Origin: Litomosoides sigmodontis
Lineage: Eukaryota > Nematoda > Chromadorea > Rhabditida > Onchocercidae
Assembly (NCBI GenBank): GCA_963070105.1
Contig: OY718808.1
Coordinates: 7,484,898-7,548,897, forward strand
Length of the DNA: 64,000 nt
Direction of reading: 5' to 3'
The notes beneath the pieces are model-generated. The model saw nothing but the letters and a program-made list of their open reading frames with translations. It was not told the DNA's origin and did no database searches. Positions 12,258-26,154 of this stretch are shown piece by piece. Position 1 is the stretch's first letter, and each line of letters begins with the position of its first letter. Made by a program: the position numbers and the translations under genes.

Positions 12258-14666
12258 ATGAAGAGAATTGTGATATTGTTGGAGTACATTCTACTACTTC
12301 CACCATATGGAGCAGCTTCTGATTGCTGTTTTTTATTCAAACTTCTTGGTAGATATTTGATAATTTCAAAGCTATCCTAATTCTATGAAATCTTTCATTG
12401 AAATATTAAATTTCAAAGTTAAATTCCAATTTAAACGTATTTCAGACTTATACTGTGAAGCAATATGCAACAATTTTGGTAGTAATATATTTGACTTTCA
12501 ACCACCCACACCATTGCTTTTCTATGCTAACAACCATCTTCCTCCACCTCCTCCACCTGTCGCTAGTCAGGTTTATCAGGTAATTGAAGTGGTATAGCGT
12601 GCTCAGTTCAGATCAAATCAGTCCGTGAACTGATGAAATGTAAGGATGATTGTTTGCATGAAGCGAATTCCCTTTTTATTTCTATTAAAAATTCATAATT
12701 TTGAAAATCGGACGACTACTTCTTTCCCATTTTCTTGAAGGGAAAAAAATTGATGAAAAGAAGAAATGGTTTAGAAATGTGCACCACTCACTTCATTCAT
12801 CATTTTGTTTTCACATTATTTTTCTCACTTTCGAAGTATGTTTGAATGCATGGAACTTTGAAGTTGAATTTTTTAAATTACACTATTAAATACCATGGTG
12901 AATGTTAGTTATGATAATTTTGCAATTTTATATTAGATCGGATATTTGCTGTTACAAAGTAATATTTGTAATATAGGTGGTAGTGCTAGATATTAGCAAG
13001 CTAAATTTGATTGATTTTACCGATTTCAGACTAATCTGCTACCAGAGTCTAATTAATTTTATCCATTTTAGATTAATCCATTACCACAACCTATTTCGCC
13101 TGCTTATGCAACACTTCCTCAAACATTCGGCAACTATGACGCATACCGATCACCACAACAACCTCACGTGCCATCTATACCACAGTATGCGACAACGAGA
13201 AAACATCAAACGTCAACTGTACGAATACAATCGTACAAAAAGAAACAGTCAAACTTTTCGGGCAAGGTAAGATACATTGGAATTTTGTCGAGTTGCTAGA
13301 CATTTGAAATAAAAGAAAAGGTTTTCTTCCTTTAACTTTTCTGCAAAGATTTAGAAATATTCTTCAGCAACAAAAATTGACGCATTCAGCGAAGAGATCA
13401 AAATTTGGAAATACAACAAAATCTACTTCTCCTGAGGTATGCAATAAGACACTTCTATCCTCTCTGAAACTTCCACAAATCCTAAAATTAAATTATAAAA
13501 TTCATATGATGATTGATTCGTATTAAATGATTGGTTACGAATACCTATTTGCCCCTTCTTTTTACAAATTAAAAAGCCTTTTTTAGCAGCAAAAAATGGC
13601 GCAATAAATGACGAAATCAAAATTTGGAAATACTTCAAAAAAATTAAATTCAACTGTGATACGTAAAAAAAGGAGGAAAATTATAACGATGCACACCCTA
13701 TATGTCTGAAACTGTCACAAATCCTAAAAAGTTCATTCATCCAGAAGTTTCCATCCAGAACTCTCACGAATCTTGAAAAATCCACTCATCTCCGAAAATT
13801 CTAGAAATCCCACCTGGAATGGAATTAATGCTTTGAAATTTTCTGCAGAAGAGAATGATAGGAAATTTGTTTGATCGATTGCAACGAGTGCAACGTGAAA
13901 GATTAAGTAAAATTGTTTGCATCGCATCGTTATTATAAGTGCTACGTAGTAGGACGTGAAAGTTGATTGAACGAATCAGTACTTTCAATAGCTAGTGCTT
14001 ATTTTCCCATCTTCCTATCAAACTTTTTCCCCCTTAACTTCTTATCATCGCTGTGAAAACCTCAGAAGGCAAGAAATGTGAAGGATGAGGAAGTGGCTGA
14101 TCTTTTGGATGCAATTGAAGAGTTTCACAATCGAACACTGCAAGTGGATGAAACTACCAAATCCATCCCTTTTATCGTCACCGATGATTCAAAATGCACT
14201 AACGGCAAACTTAAAATTATCATGCTTGAGGTAAAGTGAAATAAAACTGTTTATGCCATGTTACAGAATGTTGCGTAATTAATTTCTATGAAAAAATTTC
14301 CTCTTTCCTGCTTATCTACGATTTTTCTCCTAACAGCAAAGTTCATATTAAAATTTATCACAAAAAAAAAACCTTTTAGACATTAAAAAAAAGATTTCTT
14401 CAATTTTAACCTTAAAATTCTCATTTATAAGTGGCTAGTGACCGCTGAACTCCCTAATTAATCATCCGAAAATGGCATTGCAGAATATTGGAGAAGAGTT
14501 AGATTCGTCAAAGAAAATGATTCAGTTAGCAGCCGAAGAAGAATTTGGTGGCAATTTCAATATCATATGCTCCAAGAACGAGGTTTCATTCGTAATCAAC
14601 GCAGAATTGTTCTGTCAGGCTACTAAGGGTGATGTTAGCTGTTACGCTTATAAGCTAGTTTTATAA
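12258..14666 (+). CDS. Secreted ground-like domain protein
   Basis: Six exons (12258-12348, 12446-12579, 13072-13266, 13368-13436, 14066-14230, 14484-14666) join in phase to 278 residues. Residues 1-20 form a hydrophobic signal peptide ending near GAAS. The middle is rich in proline and low in complexity (LPPPPPPVA, then Pro/Gln/Tyr-rich sequence), followed by a basic stretch. The C-terminal 75 residues match the nematode ground-like domain: a cysteine at 207 (SKCTNGKL), KKMIQLAAEEEF, NIICS (C247), LFCQ (C262) and SCYAY (C271). Ground-like proteins are hedgehog-related proteins of nematodes, secreted and mostly linked to cuticle and epidermis. The first exon has the ATG and the signal, so the start is secure. 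A decayed copy of exon 4 lies in the intron after it. The weakest part of the model is the exon 4 acceptor (CTTCAG at 13362-13367). Confidence 0.9.
13585..13735 (+). pseudogene. Decayed duplicate of exon 4 of the ground-like gene
   Basis: This intronic segment resembles exon 4 and its 3' flank (about 13350-13510). The 14-mer AAATTTGGAAATAC occurs at 13401-13414 and again at 13620-13633, and CACAAATCCTAAAA occurs at 13474 and 13716. The frame matching exon 4 meets a stop (CAA TAA) early, so the copy cannot add sequence to the protein. The offset between copies grows from 219 to 242 bp, so an insertion followed the duplication. Confidence 0.65.
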
Positions 14667-16403
<1,737 letters not shown>

Positions 16404-18260
16404 TTAGCAGCAACCGAGCAGCTTACCAATAACATCAACCATAAGTTTCAGTTTATCCTCGCGCAAATAATGCTGAGGCCAGAATTTCTTTGCCAAGATG
16501 GTTCCCAGCTCTAAAGCTAATGTATCGCGTACCGCTGCATCATGAGCAGGCACACGAATTCCTAATTCATAGTTATTTGTCTGAATCCCCGCATCAACCG
16601 ATGACTGCTTTGCATTTGGCGTTGACAAACGATCTTGATGTGAAGAATTTGAAGAACAGTTATCATCCGCTTCCTGCTGGTTGTTGTTAGAGTTATTTCC
16701 GACTACATTTGAAAGCATCTGTTGCAATAGTAAATTTAGATACACGTTCATTGCTGAACTATTGCCATTAGCTAAACCATTTGTGGTCATTTGTAAAAAC
16801 TGATTGAATTGCTCGGATATCTGAATGGAATCGCCTGGAAGCAAAGGCGGCTCGTCAGCAGAATCCTCTCCTACACCTGTATCATCTTCTTGTTCTATTT
16901 TCAAATGATTGTTACAATCCACTATCTAAAAATGTTGAAATAACACAGTAAACAAGACTGAAAGATGTACAGTTATGAGTAAATGAGTAACGCAATGTAC
17001 TTGCTTTTCAAAAAATTAAACTTATGCCTGATGTTTTATTGGCAATAATTTGTTTCCATTTGAAAATTCCTGCTGCTTTTGCCGATTCCAATAACGCTGA
17101 ATGTATCTGAAACAAAATGATCAAATAATTTGTACTTCTTACACAAAATCAATGAATTATCCATAACACATCACTTCCCAAAATCTTCGAATTCTACCAC
17201 TCCACATTTCGCTTCATACAGCATTCCTTACAATCCATTACCTTATGTAATTTAATTTTATTGTAAATTATAATCGATTACCACAAAAGGAAAAAACACA
17301 AAATTATACCGTCTTTCAGCAGCGTAACTCGTTTTTGTAGCTTCACAAACATCATGATATTGCATTTCGAGATCCCGAGCTTTCTGGATTATTTGAGACG
17401 GTGAAACGTTACCCTTTTGAGCCAATTCTCGAAGTAGCGTACGCCTTCGTCGCTTCTAAATAAATGACGCATGAAAACTGAACTAGAAGAGAGAAAATAA
17501 AAAATCAAATATAATCCATAAATAACGAGTAGAATCATTAACAACGAAAGAAAAACTAACAAACTCAGCATCGAAATTTGGCTCATGAACGTGTTCGCTA
17601 ACAATTCGCACGTTAGTATCATTATAATCTGTGTGCAGACGTCCTTTACATTTTTTCTTGATACACCTAAATGAACAAAAAAGAAAAATAATGAGAGTTA
17701 CTTCTTGTTGAGTTTCGAAATATCAGATATAGTACGCATACAATGCTAACAAGCCAAATATATTATCTAAAATTACCTATAAGCCTTCAAATTACGCGCT
17801 CGATCAACTCGAACTTGACGATGCTCGTATCCTTTAAAAATAATTAATGGTCGTCCTCGGGCAGTTATATCTAAGGAAAATGACGATGTCTCTGCACTGA
17901 CTGATTCCTTTGTGTCTTCACTGTCGCTGAAGTTATTCGCAATACAATAACAGTTGATGAAAACTTAAGCTGAAGAATATTTTAATAAAGAAGGAAATGT
18001 TACTGATGGAACAGTTACGATAAAATTCAACGAATGAAATAGTAGCTCAAAGTTAACAAAACTACCAAGACTTAGTCTGTAACAACCCGCTTGCAAAAAT
18101 AATATTATAACTGTAAATGATTTGCCATCTAAAAAAAAGCTTAAATAGCTTTTCCATAACATTCACCGTCCAATGTATGATGATGACTTGCAGAAGTTAA
18201 AGAAAGAATGAAATCACACCTCTCAACAGGATAATTACAATCCAACTGTTCCGTTCGCAT
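16404..18260 (-). CDS. FLYWCH-type zinc-finger protein
   Basis: Minus-strand exons 18220-18260, 17777-17926, 17561-17666, 17310-17455, 17028-17106 and 16404-16925 join to 347 residues. The FLYWCH finger spans about residues 30-95: ITARGRPLIIFKGYEHRQVR leads to a Cys2His2 set at C65, C70, H89 and H91 (pattern RCIKKKCKGRLH then EHVHEPN). The tryptophan of the family name is not retained before C65. A basic helix (KRRRRTLLREL) follows, and a long acidic to Asn/Gln-rich C terminus ends in a hydrophobic helix (MVDVIGKLLGCC). FLYWCH fingers bind DNA in invertebrate transcription regulators, so a nuclear regulator is likely by family. The intron after exon 5 appears to use a GC donor; reading through would stop the protein four bases later. 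The start ATG at 18260 is in a short exon with correct phase but has no independent support. Confidence 0.85.
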
Positions 18261-18891
18261 AACTTTCCAACAAATCTTGAATGTGCTTTCCCCAGCTGAT
18301 TTGTGGTGTATCTCCCCTAGAAATTATCAGCTTTCTCCCTTTGTAAAATCATTTGATGAGAGGAAAAGCGCGAATTCAATCACTCGAACTAGCAAAATTC
18401 AAATCCATCGTTGCTTATTAATTAATGCTAATTGAAATAGTATAAAATACGACAAATGGGTAGCGACGCTACGTGTGAAACATTCAAAACCTTACACCAA
18501 CAACACGCTACCAATGAAACAACTAGACATATTGGGAAGCGATCAATCGTCCAGCGCATTTTGTGTTGTATGCAAAGCGTTTTCTGCCGATAATTCTTAT
18601 AAACTCTCACGCAGTATTTCTTGTCACATTCACCAATGCTATTAACCTTTGCCCTCCTCTTCCGTTCCTTCCTCCCAATTTGCTTCCATTCTTCCTACTG
18701 CGACGTGACGTTAAGCATCCGCTTGATGGAGGGCGTTTCTTCCTCACTCAAGCTGAGGTCAAACGAACTCATTCATTTCAATTATGAATATCGTCAGCAG
18801 TACATTAATAGAATGATGTGATGGTCATTCGTGGTCAGAATCACGTTAACCGATCATCGTTTACTTATCCAACATACGCTGCAAACATGAA

Positions 18892-18934
18892 CGGATGGAT
18901 GGATGGATGGATGGGTGGGTGGGTGGGTGGGTGG
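18892..18934. repeat. (GGAT)n/(GGGT)n microsatellite
   Basis: About five GGAT units followed by five GGGT units. Confidence 0.9.
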
Positions 18935-20823
18935 AATGGATGATGGTCGAATACAGCACAGAGTTGCCCGCCTTGGGCATGTTGTGAGATGGATCAGAGT
19001 GCGAGAGGACGCTATGAGACAATAAAATCTCTCTAAGTCATCAAGGCATATACAAATACGTCAGGATCCTCCTTCACGTGCACCTATGACGTAAGGTAGG
19101 AAGTGAGTGATGTTAGCAGCATTCGCTATAAATGAGTGCTGTAATGATTTTTTAAATCACATTTGCAAAAACAATGAAATGTAAAAACTGATGGAAGTGC
19201 AGCTGCAGGTAACCGCATGACATACCTGAAGATTTTTGTTTGAATTGCAACAAACTTCTCAATTTTTTAACTTCTCTCAACTAACAAGTAAGTCGGTGAG
19301 CGTTTAGTCCACCGTGGAGAGCTCTATTCTGTCACTCATACTTGCACCTATTTTTAATGATCGTTTGGCCAGAAAACAATTTTAATTACATCGCATTAAT
19401 GTGACAGTTGCAGGAGCTGCGAAAGAAGAAAAAAACATTTCGCCTCACGGAAATCTTTGTACTGCGTAAATCGAATTATGTAACAACGTCAAACATACGA
19501 TTAGTAACTATCATGGTAATACATACCATACATATTCATCATTGAGGAATATCATCCTTCAAAAACTACGGATTCATTCCGGAAAAAGTGGCAAGGATGA
19601 GGACAACAGCAGAAGAGAGCTGGAAATGAAGAGAAGGCAGCGCTGACAGTTCTAAAAAACACGGAGGAGTTTATTGGCCTGGAAGTGAGGTGATGGATTG
19701 TATGCAAGAATAGGTAGGGAGTGCACGCAGGAGAGGAAGCTTAGCTTCATGCTATTTTGCAAACAACGAGTAAATACTAGCTAGCGAAGTTGGCGGCGTA
19801 TCGTCTTGCTTGCAATGGTTGAAGTAGAACGGATACGGAAGGGAAGCTGTCGAAGGGAGGAAGAGTTGTTTAAGGGTGAGGGGCGCAGTTGTGTCATCAG
19901 CAGGTGCCCCACTCCTCCATCCTACCACAGATGTGTCCTGATGAGAAGGGGTCAGAGAAAGAAAGGAAAAAATGGAGAACATTTGCGCCCGTTGCAGAGA
20001 ACAGCAAGGCAGATAGCGTCATAAAGGATGGTGGTTGGAGCGCATATGTCAATAGCAGTGGTGTACGACAGAAAGAAGTATCTATTGGTGAGTGCGCATT
20101 TGCCCTACCCGCCCAGTCTGTATCTCTTCCCTCTCTAGTTACCTGTAATCCTTGGACTTGTCCTGTGTCGTACGACACATATGGCATTTGCGCCATTCTT
20201 GTCAGCTTCGTTGGAGGGAACACAAGCTGTTGAGAAGGGGTGATGACAGCAGATAATTGCGCCATTAGCTTGACGTCATCATCATTTCCCTTGTCGTTGA
20301 TGAGTGAACTTCACCATGGACCCTAGCTCACTCTCTACCGATCTCTAATCACTAATCTAGAAGAAGCCTTCAAAGCGCTAAGTCTCTTGGATCAATTGTG
20401 TTTCGCTTTCGACTGCCACGCACTGCTTTGGACACCCTTCCGTTCCAAGCGTTTCATTTCTCCACCACTCTACTAAAATTTAAATCCTTAAATTTCCGTG
20501 GTGCGTGGTAAAAGCGCAAGACTAGATATATGCGCATTTAAAATCACTTTGTTATATCTTTCATTCATTCGTTACACATGATTATACGACGTGATAGAAG
20601 AGTAAAATAATAAATCAGAATGTCGGTTTGAAAGATCGAAATTAAACAGCCTTAATTCACTTAGACCCTAAAATCTTACACTTCTACGTTAGGTTGAAAT
20701 GAATCTGAGCTAGCACTTTTTTTTGTTGCAGATCAGGAATGTGAATGAGGAGTGCAGCCAATTGCAGTAACAATGATGCATTTTTGAGCCACAAAAATCA
20801 AAATGAGCTGAATTATCGGTTAG

Positions 20824-20852
<29 letters not shown>
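20824..20852. repeat. (AGT)n microsatellite
   Basis: About nine AGT units; the resulting serine run in a short open frame is not taken as a gene. Confidence 0.85.
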
Positions 20853-20854
<2 letters not shown>

Positions 20855-21159
20855 CATCAAGATAAATCAAGGAGATCCTCATGTTTCGACTCCTCTGCTA
20901 CCTCCATCATACCGCTTTCTTCCTCCTCCTGTTCATCCAGTCGACCGCTAGTATTGTATCGACGAACGATCTGTTATAAAGTTATATTATCAGTATGATG
21001 ACGCAATGATCGGTTTATCGGGTATATCCAAACATTCCGAATACCCAAATATTTCCTTATATATTCGTTTAGCATCAATTAAAATATTACTGATGAAAAG
21101 TGTTGCATTATTTTTAAGTTACTACGACAACAATGATTTTATAATCATTATGATCACTA

Positions 21160-24100
21160 CTAGTAATCAAAATGATAATATTCTGATAGCATTACTTGCT
21201 CGAGATCGATATCGATCGGAAATAAGCCATTTGCGCCAGAAATAGTATCCCAACATTCTGCATGCATTTCCATCATGGCTCTTACAAAATTTGACAATTG
21301 CGCACCAATATCCTGCACTGTAAATTCATGCAGTATAATTCAATTCTACTTGAATACGCCTAATTTATTTTTAAAATAATTTTCTTAAATTTCCTCATTG
21401 TTATCATTGTCAGTTTTAAGTGAACCATGAAGTAGTGAAGTGGAACCATGAAGTTATTCTATCCAATTTAACACACACTAACCATGCTTCTGATCCAGTA
21501 ACTCCAACTTTTCCATAACATCTTTTCGTAGCTTCATGAATTTTTCATGACTGTTATGTCGACAACGTAGCATTAGCCTGAATCACAGAGTTAAGTTTCT
21601 TCCCGACAGTTTTATACGTTTAAGCTTAGCATGTTGAACACGTTCAAATATCAATTAAGCAATCTAGCCTGCTTTTTTTATTCTTAAAGTCTGCTAGATG
21701 AGTTTTTATCGAAAATCGACTTATCAATTGGTAAGATATCTACTGTCTATTGATATGATCTATTGATATTATCTATTGATATCTACTCATATGCATGCAT
21801 GAAAAATATGTATATGAAAAAGTGTATGAATCGATGTAAATTTAGCAGAAACTTAAAAGTGGAAAAAGATGAAAGGAAATGTAAAGAGTAAATACAGTTA
21901 TTTATAGCGTGAAATTAACCTGTATTCATAATTACCCGTTTCAACACGATACAATTGTTCATCGAAACTAGCTGCCTCGATCTCTTCATCGTCCATTTCT
22001 TTTAACTTTAAGCAAAACGACAAATATTCAAATTTAGCATCTAAATATTTCTTCAGTGTTAATCTTGTATCCGGAATTGCTTTCTCGACAAATGTATTCA
22101 GATCGTGCACTATTGGATGCAAATTTCTCACCAACCTGAAATTTGAATTATCAAAAATTCATTGAAAAAAGAGTCGCAATATTCATATAGAAAAGAATGA
22201 TCAGGCGATTTATCTATTTCAAGAAATTCAACGAAAAGTAAAAATGGATGACAAGCAAATGCAGCGATTGACAAACAATAATTACGTGATCAAAAATCAC
22301 ATGTTCGATCGTACGTGTAATCAACAATGCTGCTAATTAATGCGTTTGCTGTCATTTGAATAACTTATTTCACATTTCACTACTATATTTTAATACATCA
22401 AAAAGCTTTCCATCCTCCTTTTCCCTTTCACATTTATAATAATTTTACGATAAATGAATTTGCAATATGCAAATACTAGGATTAGAATAAGTAATCAATC
22501 GCTACATGAAATATTATTTTATTTTGCAACAAATGATTTATTGTACAATTCAAAATCCCTCTCCTCTCTCTGTCTCTCTCTCCCTCCTACTGCTATTGAG
22601 CAAAATAAAATAATATGACTATTCGAATTAAACTTCTTCAAATTAAATTACAATTACGAATTGAAACGACAGATTCTAACGACAGCAATCCTTAGAATGC
22701 AAATTTCAAAACAGAAAAAAGCGCAATAAAATAATTAAATAACTGACTTTACGGTATGCTTTTCAAGGGAACGATGTGTGTTGCCGAATGTTAACAGCGC
22801 CCTGTTGATTGTTGGAGAACTTTCTCGCGCTGCTATCTCACAAAAGAAATCACCAAATTCTACAATAAATTATAACGCACAATGTTTTCAGTGAAACTTT
22901 GTATAGATATCACTTGAGACATTCCTAAAATATTTTATCAGTGTAAGCCTAGTTTTTCTATTTTTTTTTTAAAATTTTTCCTTCTGTTCTACATTTTTTG
23001 TGTTCAAATTCCTTTTTCACATCATTTCCTCAAATCACTCCACTATTCCACATCCAAAACAAAGGAGAAAACACCCTGACGGTTAACTTTAGCATTAGAA
23101 TTAATAGCTAAATGATGAATGTATTACTGTCACGATTTGAGTGACAAAAATTTGCCAGTTCTTTGAATGAAATACAAACAACAAACCTAGTTTTTTTTAA
23201 ACAATATGTGATAGCAATGTGTTCGGATGGATTGTTTCTTCTGATTATTTCTTGCTGTGTTATCTCAATAAGTATTGCTGGCATCACTACTGGACGAAAT
23301 GTTAAGTTAAAGACTACTATTCATAAACGTTTATTGTTAAGCGCTCATCTATCTAAAATAGAGTCTAACTAAATCAAAATAAAATTTCATCATAAACTTA
23401 TTGCTTATTAATTAACTCATTTTTTTTTCGAATTGATGATGCAAACAAAGAGATAGAAACCTTTTTGAGTTCGACCAACATGATAGTGTGAATTGAGTAA
23501 GGCACTGAGATGTTTGATAAGTTTCTTGTAGAACTGTGAGCAACGCTCCAGACGGTTCAATTTCTGCAGGAGAGGATCGTTGCATAAAATTGCTCGAGAC
23601 AGTCCTAATGCATCAGCTGTTTCGGAAGCTATTGATTCAACAACACGATGCTTCATCTTCTTCAGCGCTATATCCAATGTATGTCCCTGAAATTATTTTA
23701 TGCACTAATTAATTAAAAAAACAACAACTGTTTATAATTTTTCTACAATTTAAATAATTACAGGAAGGCATAAAAAGGCTCTATTCTATATGTTTTGCAT
23801 GAATTTTAATATTAAAAAAATTAACTGTAAATTATTATTTCTAAAAAAAGCAAATAAATTTTTTTCAAAGAATTTTAATTTCTTTCTTTAGCGGTTTAGA
23901 ATATCATATTCAATATTTAACGGAAAATGTTTAGCAAAAGTAATCTTGTGATATTTGAGAATTATTAGTATTAATGATACATCTATTATTTCAGCATGAA
24001 GAACATTGAAACCAAGTTTCACAGTTCCTTCCGCTTCCTGAATCATTTTTGCGATCATCGTTTTATTCTCTCCTTTCACCGGAATACCATTGATACTGAA

Positions 24101-24504
24101 TGTATAATTAAATACAATTTAAATCTAATAATTCCAACGATAAATGACTGATGTTTAACACAAGAATTACAATGACATCATAGATAATAATCATCTTTAA
24201 CTAATCTAATTAACAGTCTTCATTTGTGCACATTTAAATTGAAATTCCAACCATTTTTTCCTACGACAAGTTAGCATCATTGTGCACTAATTAGACTATT
24301 TCAAAAATTTCACCTGACGATTTCATCGCCCGCCTGAATTCGTCCATTCAGTGCCAACGGTGAATTGTCGAAAATTTGTATGACATATATGCATGGACAG
24401 TACGGTGCACCTCCACCAATTGATACACCAATAGTGCCATTTTCATCTTTCATAATTTCAGCAACATCGCCACTGATTGACATTCCCAGTCGATCTTCCT
24501 TCAT
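21160..24504 (-). CDS. PICK1: PICK1, PDZ and BAR domain protein interacting with C kinase
   Basis: Exons 24314-24504, 23981-24095, 23461-23686, 22748-22859, 21920-22135, 21483-21577 and 21160-21317 join in phase to 370 residues. The PDZ domain covers about residues 5-90, with the ligand loop IGVSIGGG (25-32) followed by the Cys-Pro-Cys motif (36-38) that mammalian PICK1 uses for membrane binding. The arfaptin-type BAR domain fills about 105-345 and keeps KKMKHRVVES, SRAILCNDPLL, KAIPDTRLTLKKYLD and TGNYEYR. By family it is a membrane-curving scaffold for receptors and protein kinase C on vesicles. It lacks the long acidic tail of vertebrate PICK1 and ends EYYHFDY. The ATG at 24504 follows directly on a TTGTAG acceptor, so it may be a trans-splice site or a further coding exon may exist upstream. 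A possible donor (CAA|GTAATG) in the last exon leaves room for another 3' end. Confidence 0.94.
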
Positions 24505-26084
24505 CTACAACAACACACCTCAGCTAATTAGTTTTGGAGAAAGGAAGAAAACAAAGCAAAGCAAGCAATTTAGAATTATCTGAGTGAAAGCGGAAGAGTG
24601 AATTATCGGAGTGAAACTTTCCCTGAGCAACACATCAGAACGTGATCGTACTGAATCATTCCTTCCTCTTCCTTTTTACGCCTACAAATGTTAGACCATC
24701 CTGCTTGCAAAAGAAACAAAACAATCGTACCACATTAGTAGCAAACCGCTTCTCGCATTCCGTTTTGAAAAAGAAAAGACGAAATGAAAGAAATTCCCCG
24801 AAAAAAATCCCAAAATTCGAATTACGAACTCACCACCTTCCCCGTACATAAAACTACCGATTCCTTTCGTTTTTTGAACATTTTCAACTTTACTTATATG
24901 AATTACTGATGGTAGATGTAGAGGGAATGAAAATAAAATTTGAACGAATATCTGGAAACTTTTCACATTTCAAACATTTTATTTTATTTTACTAGTCGTA
25001 CGATTGAGGACTGCTCTTACTGAGTACGGGAAAACAAAGAAATCTTATCTACCCTGTTCAAACGATCATAATCAACTGCTAAATCTGCAACATTATGCAC
25101 TTGAAAAGGAAAATTTTCGTGCGCAAACCTCGAAAACAAAAGAATTTCCCAACTGTTTAGAGTAAGATTTAGCCTGAAATGTTATCTGCGCACTAGCCGA
25201 CTAATTAGTAGTGCAATTACAAATTAACTGCGTAATCCATCACTATCATATAAAAATAGGAAAAAACTACTTCTTCATTTTTTGAGCTCTCTAAAATCAC
25301 CTCCCTTGAAACGACTGAATTAAATTAGCAAAATAACACACTTCGTTAGCTGCTGGCAATGCTCCCCAACCATATAAAGCTTCGAATATGAAAGCTTTGC
25401 TGCGTAACAGACAGATACAACAAGCAATCAATGTCTATCCGTGTGGGTGTGTGCATGCGTAAGTGCTAACTCTGCATGTTCAGCTTTCAAAGTGGTCATG
25501 AAGAGTGAGCTACGTATGACATAGGTAGGAGGCATATGGAAAATTTTGGATGTCAGCTGTGAAAACCAGCGTCATGGATGGATTCTCACCAGTGCTCTTT
25601 CACGGTATCTATCCAGCACCTTCCACTACAATCTTGCCAGCCACAGCTCTTCACAGCATTCATCAGCTTCTTGCAATTTCACTAGGAAGAACCATTACTG
25701 CTGCAGTAAAATAATATATATTCATTGAGAATGTGTTAATTTAATGTACAAACCGGTTTCTTTCCTATAATTACCGTATTTTAATAAGTTTCATCTATCT
25801 ATAAGCTAAGTGTGATCGGTACTGTATATTAGCTTTTTCTGAATGAATTTATTCACAAATACAAAATCTTTCTACTATAAAACACATCAAAGCCGTCAAT
25901 CTTCCATTACAACTTGGGCAAAACACTTGGTGTTACAACACTTCTTATAAAATGCTAAAAGACTAAGAAAAGTGGATTTTGGATCGAATTGCAATCTACA
26001 AGTTCTTTTAAAATTTGTAAGATATTCCAAATACCAGTAAAAATTGATTTCAAGCACCATCGATTTCAAAAGGCACCAGCCTCA

Positions 26085-26120
<36 letters not shown>

Positions 26121-26154
26121 GCAAAAAATCTTAAATTCTATTCTTGGCGTAAAT
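24505..26154. other. Intergenic, PICK1 5' flank to POLE2 3' flank
   Basis: No supported coding exon. A short minus-strand frame near 24850 starts with MYGEGGE before a good donor, but its phase does not fit the PICK1 exon. An AT tract lies at 26087-26117, just past the POLE2 stop. Confidence 0.5.
26087..26117. repeat. (TA)n microsatellite in the POLE2 3' flank
   Basis: About 15 TA units, 38 bp beyond the POLE2 stop codon, hence probably within its 3' UTR. Confidence 0.9.

Larger units (their letters stand above)
18261..21159. other. Intergenic with a G+C-richer island
   Basis: This is the space between the FLYWCH gene start and the PICK1 3' end. It holds a GGAT/GGGT tract (18892-18934), an AGT tract (20824-20852) and a stretch at about 19560-20330 that is clearly richer in G+C than its surroundings. 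That stretch has open frames on both strands (for example minus 19897-20265, 122 codons) but no recognisable domain or splice structure. It could be the promoter region of the FLYWCH gene. Confidence 0.5.

Noticed and set aside
19897..20265. 122-codon minus-strand open frame overlapping a 114-codon plus-strand frame
   Set aside because: Both strands are open because of higher G+C; no domain, signal or exon structure.
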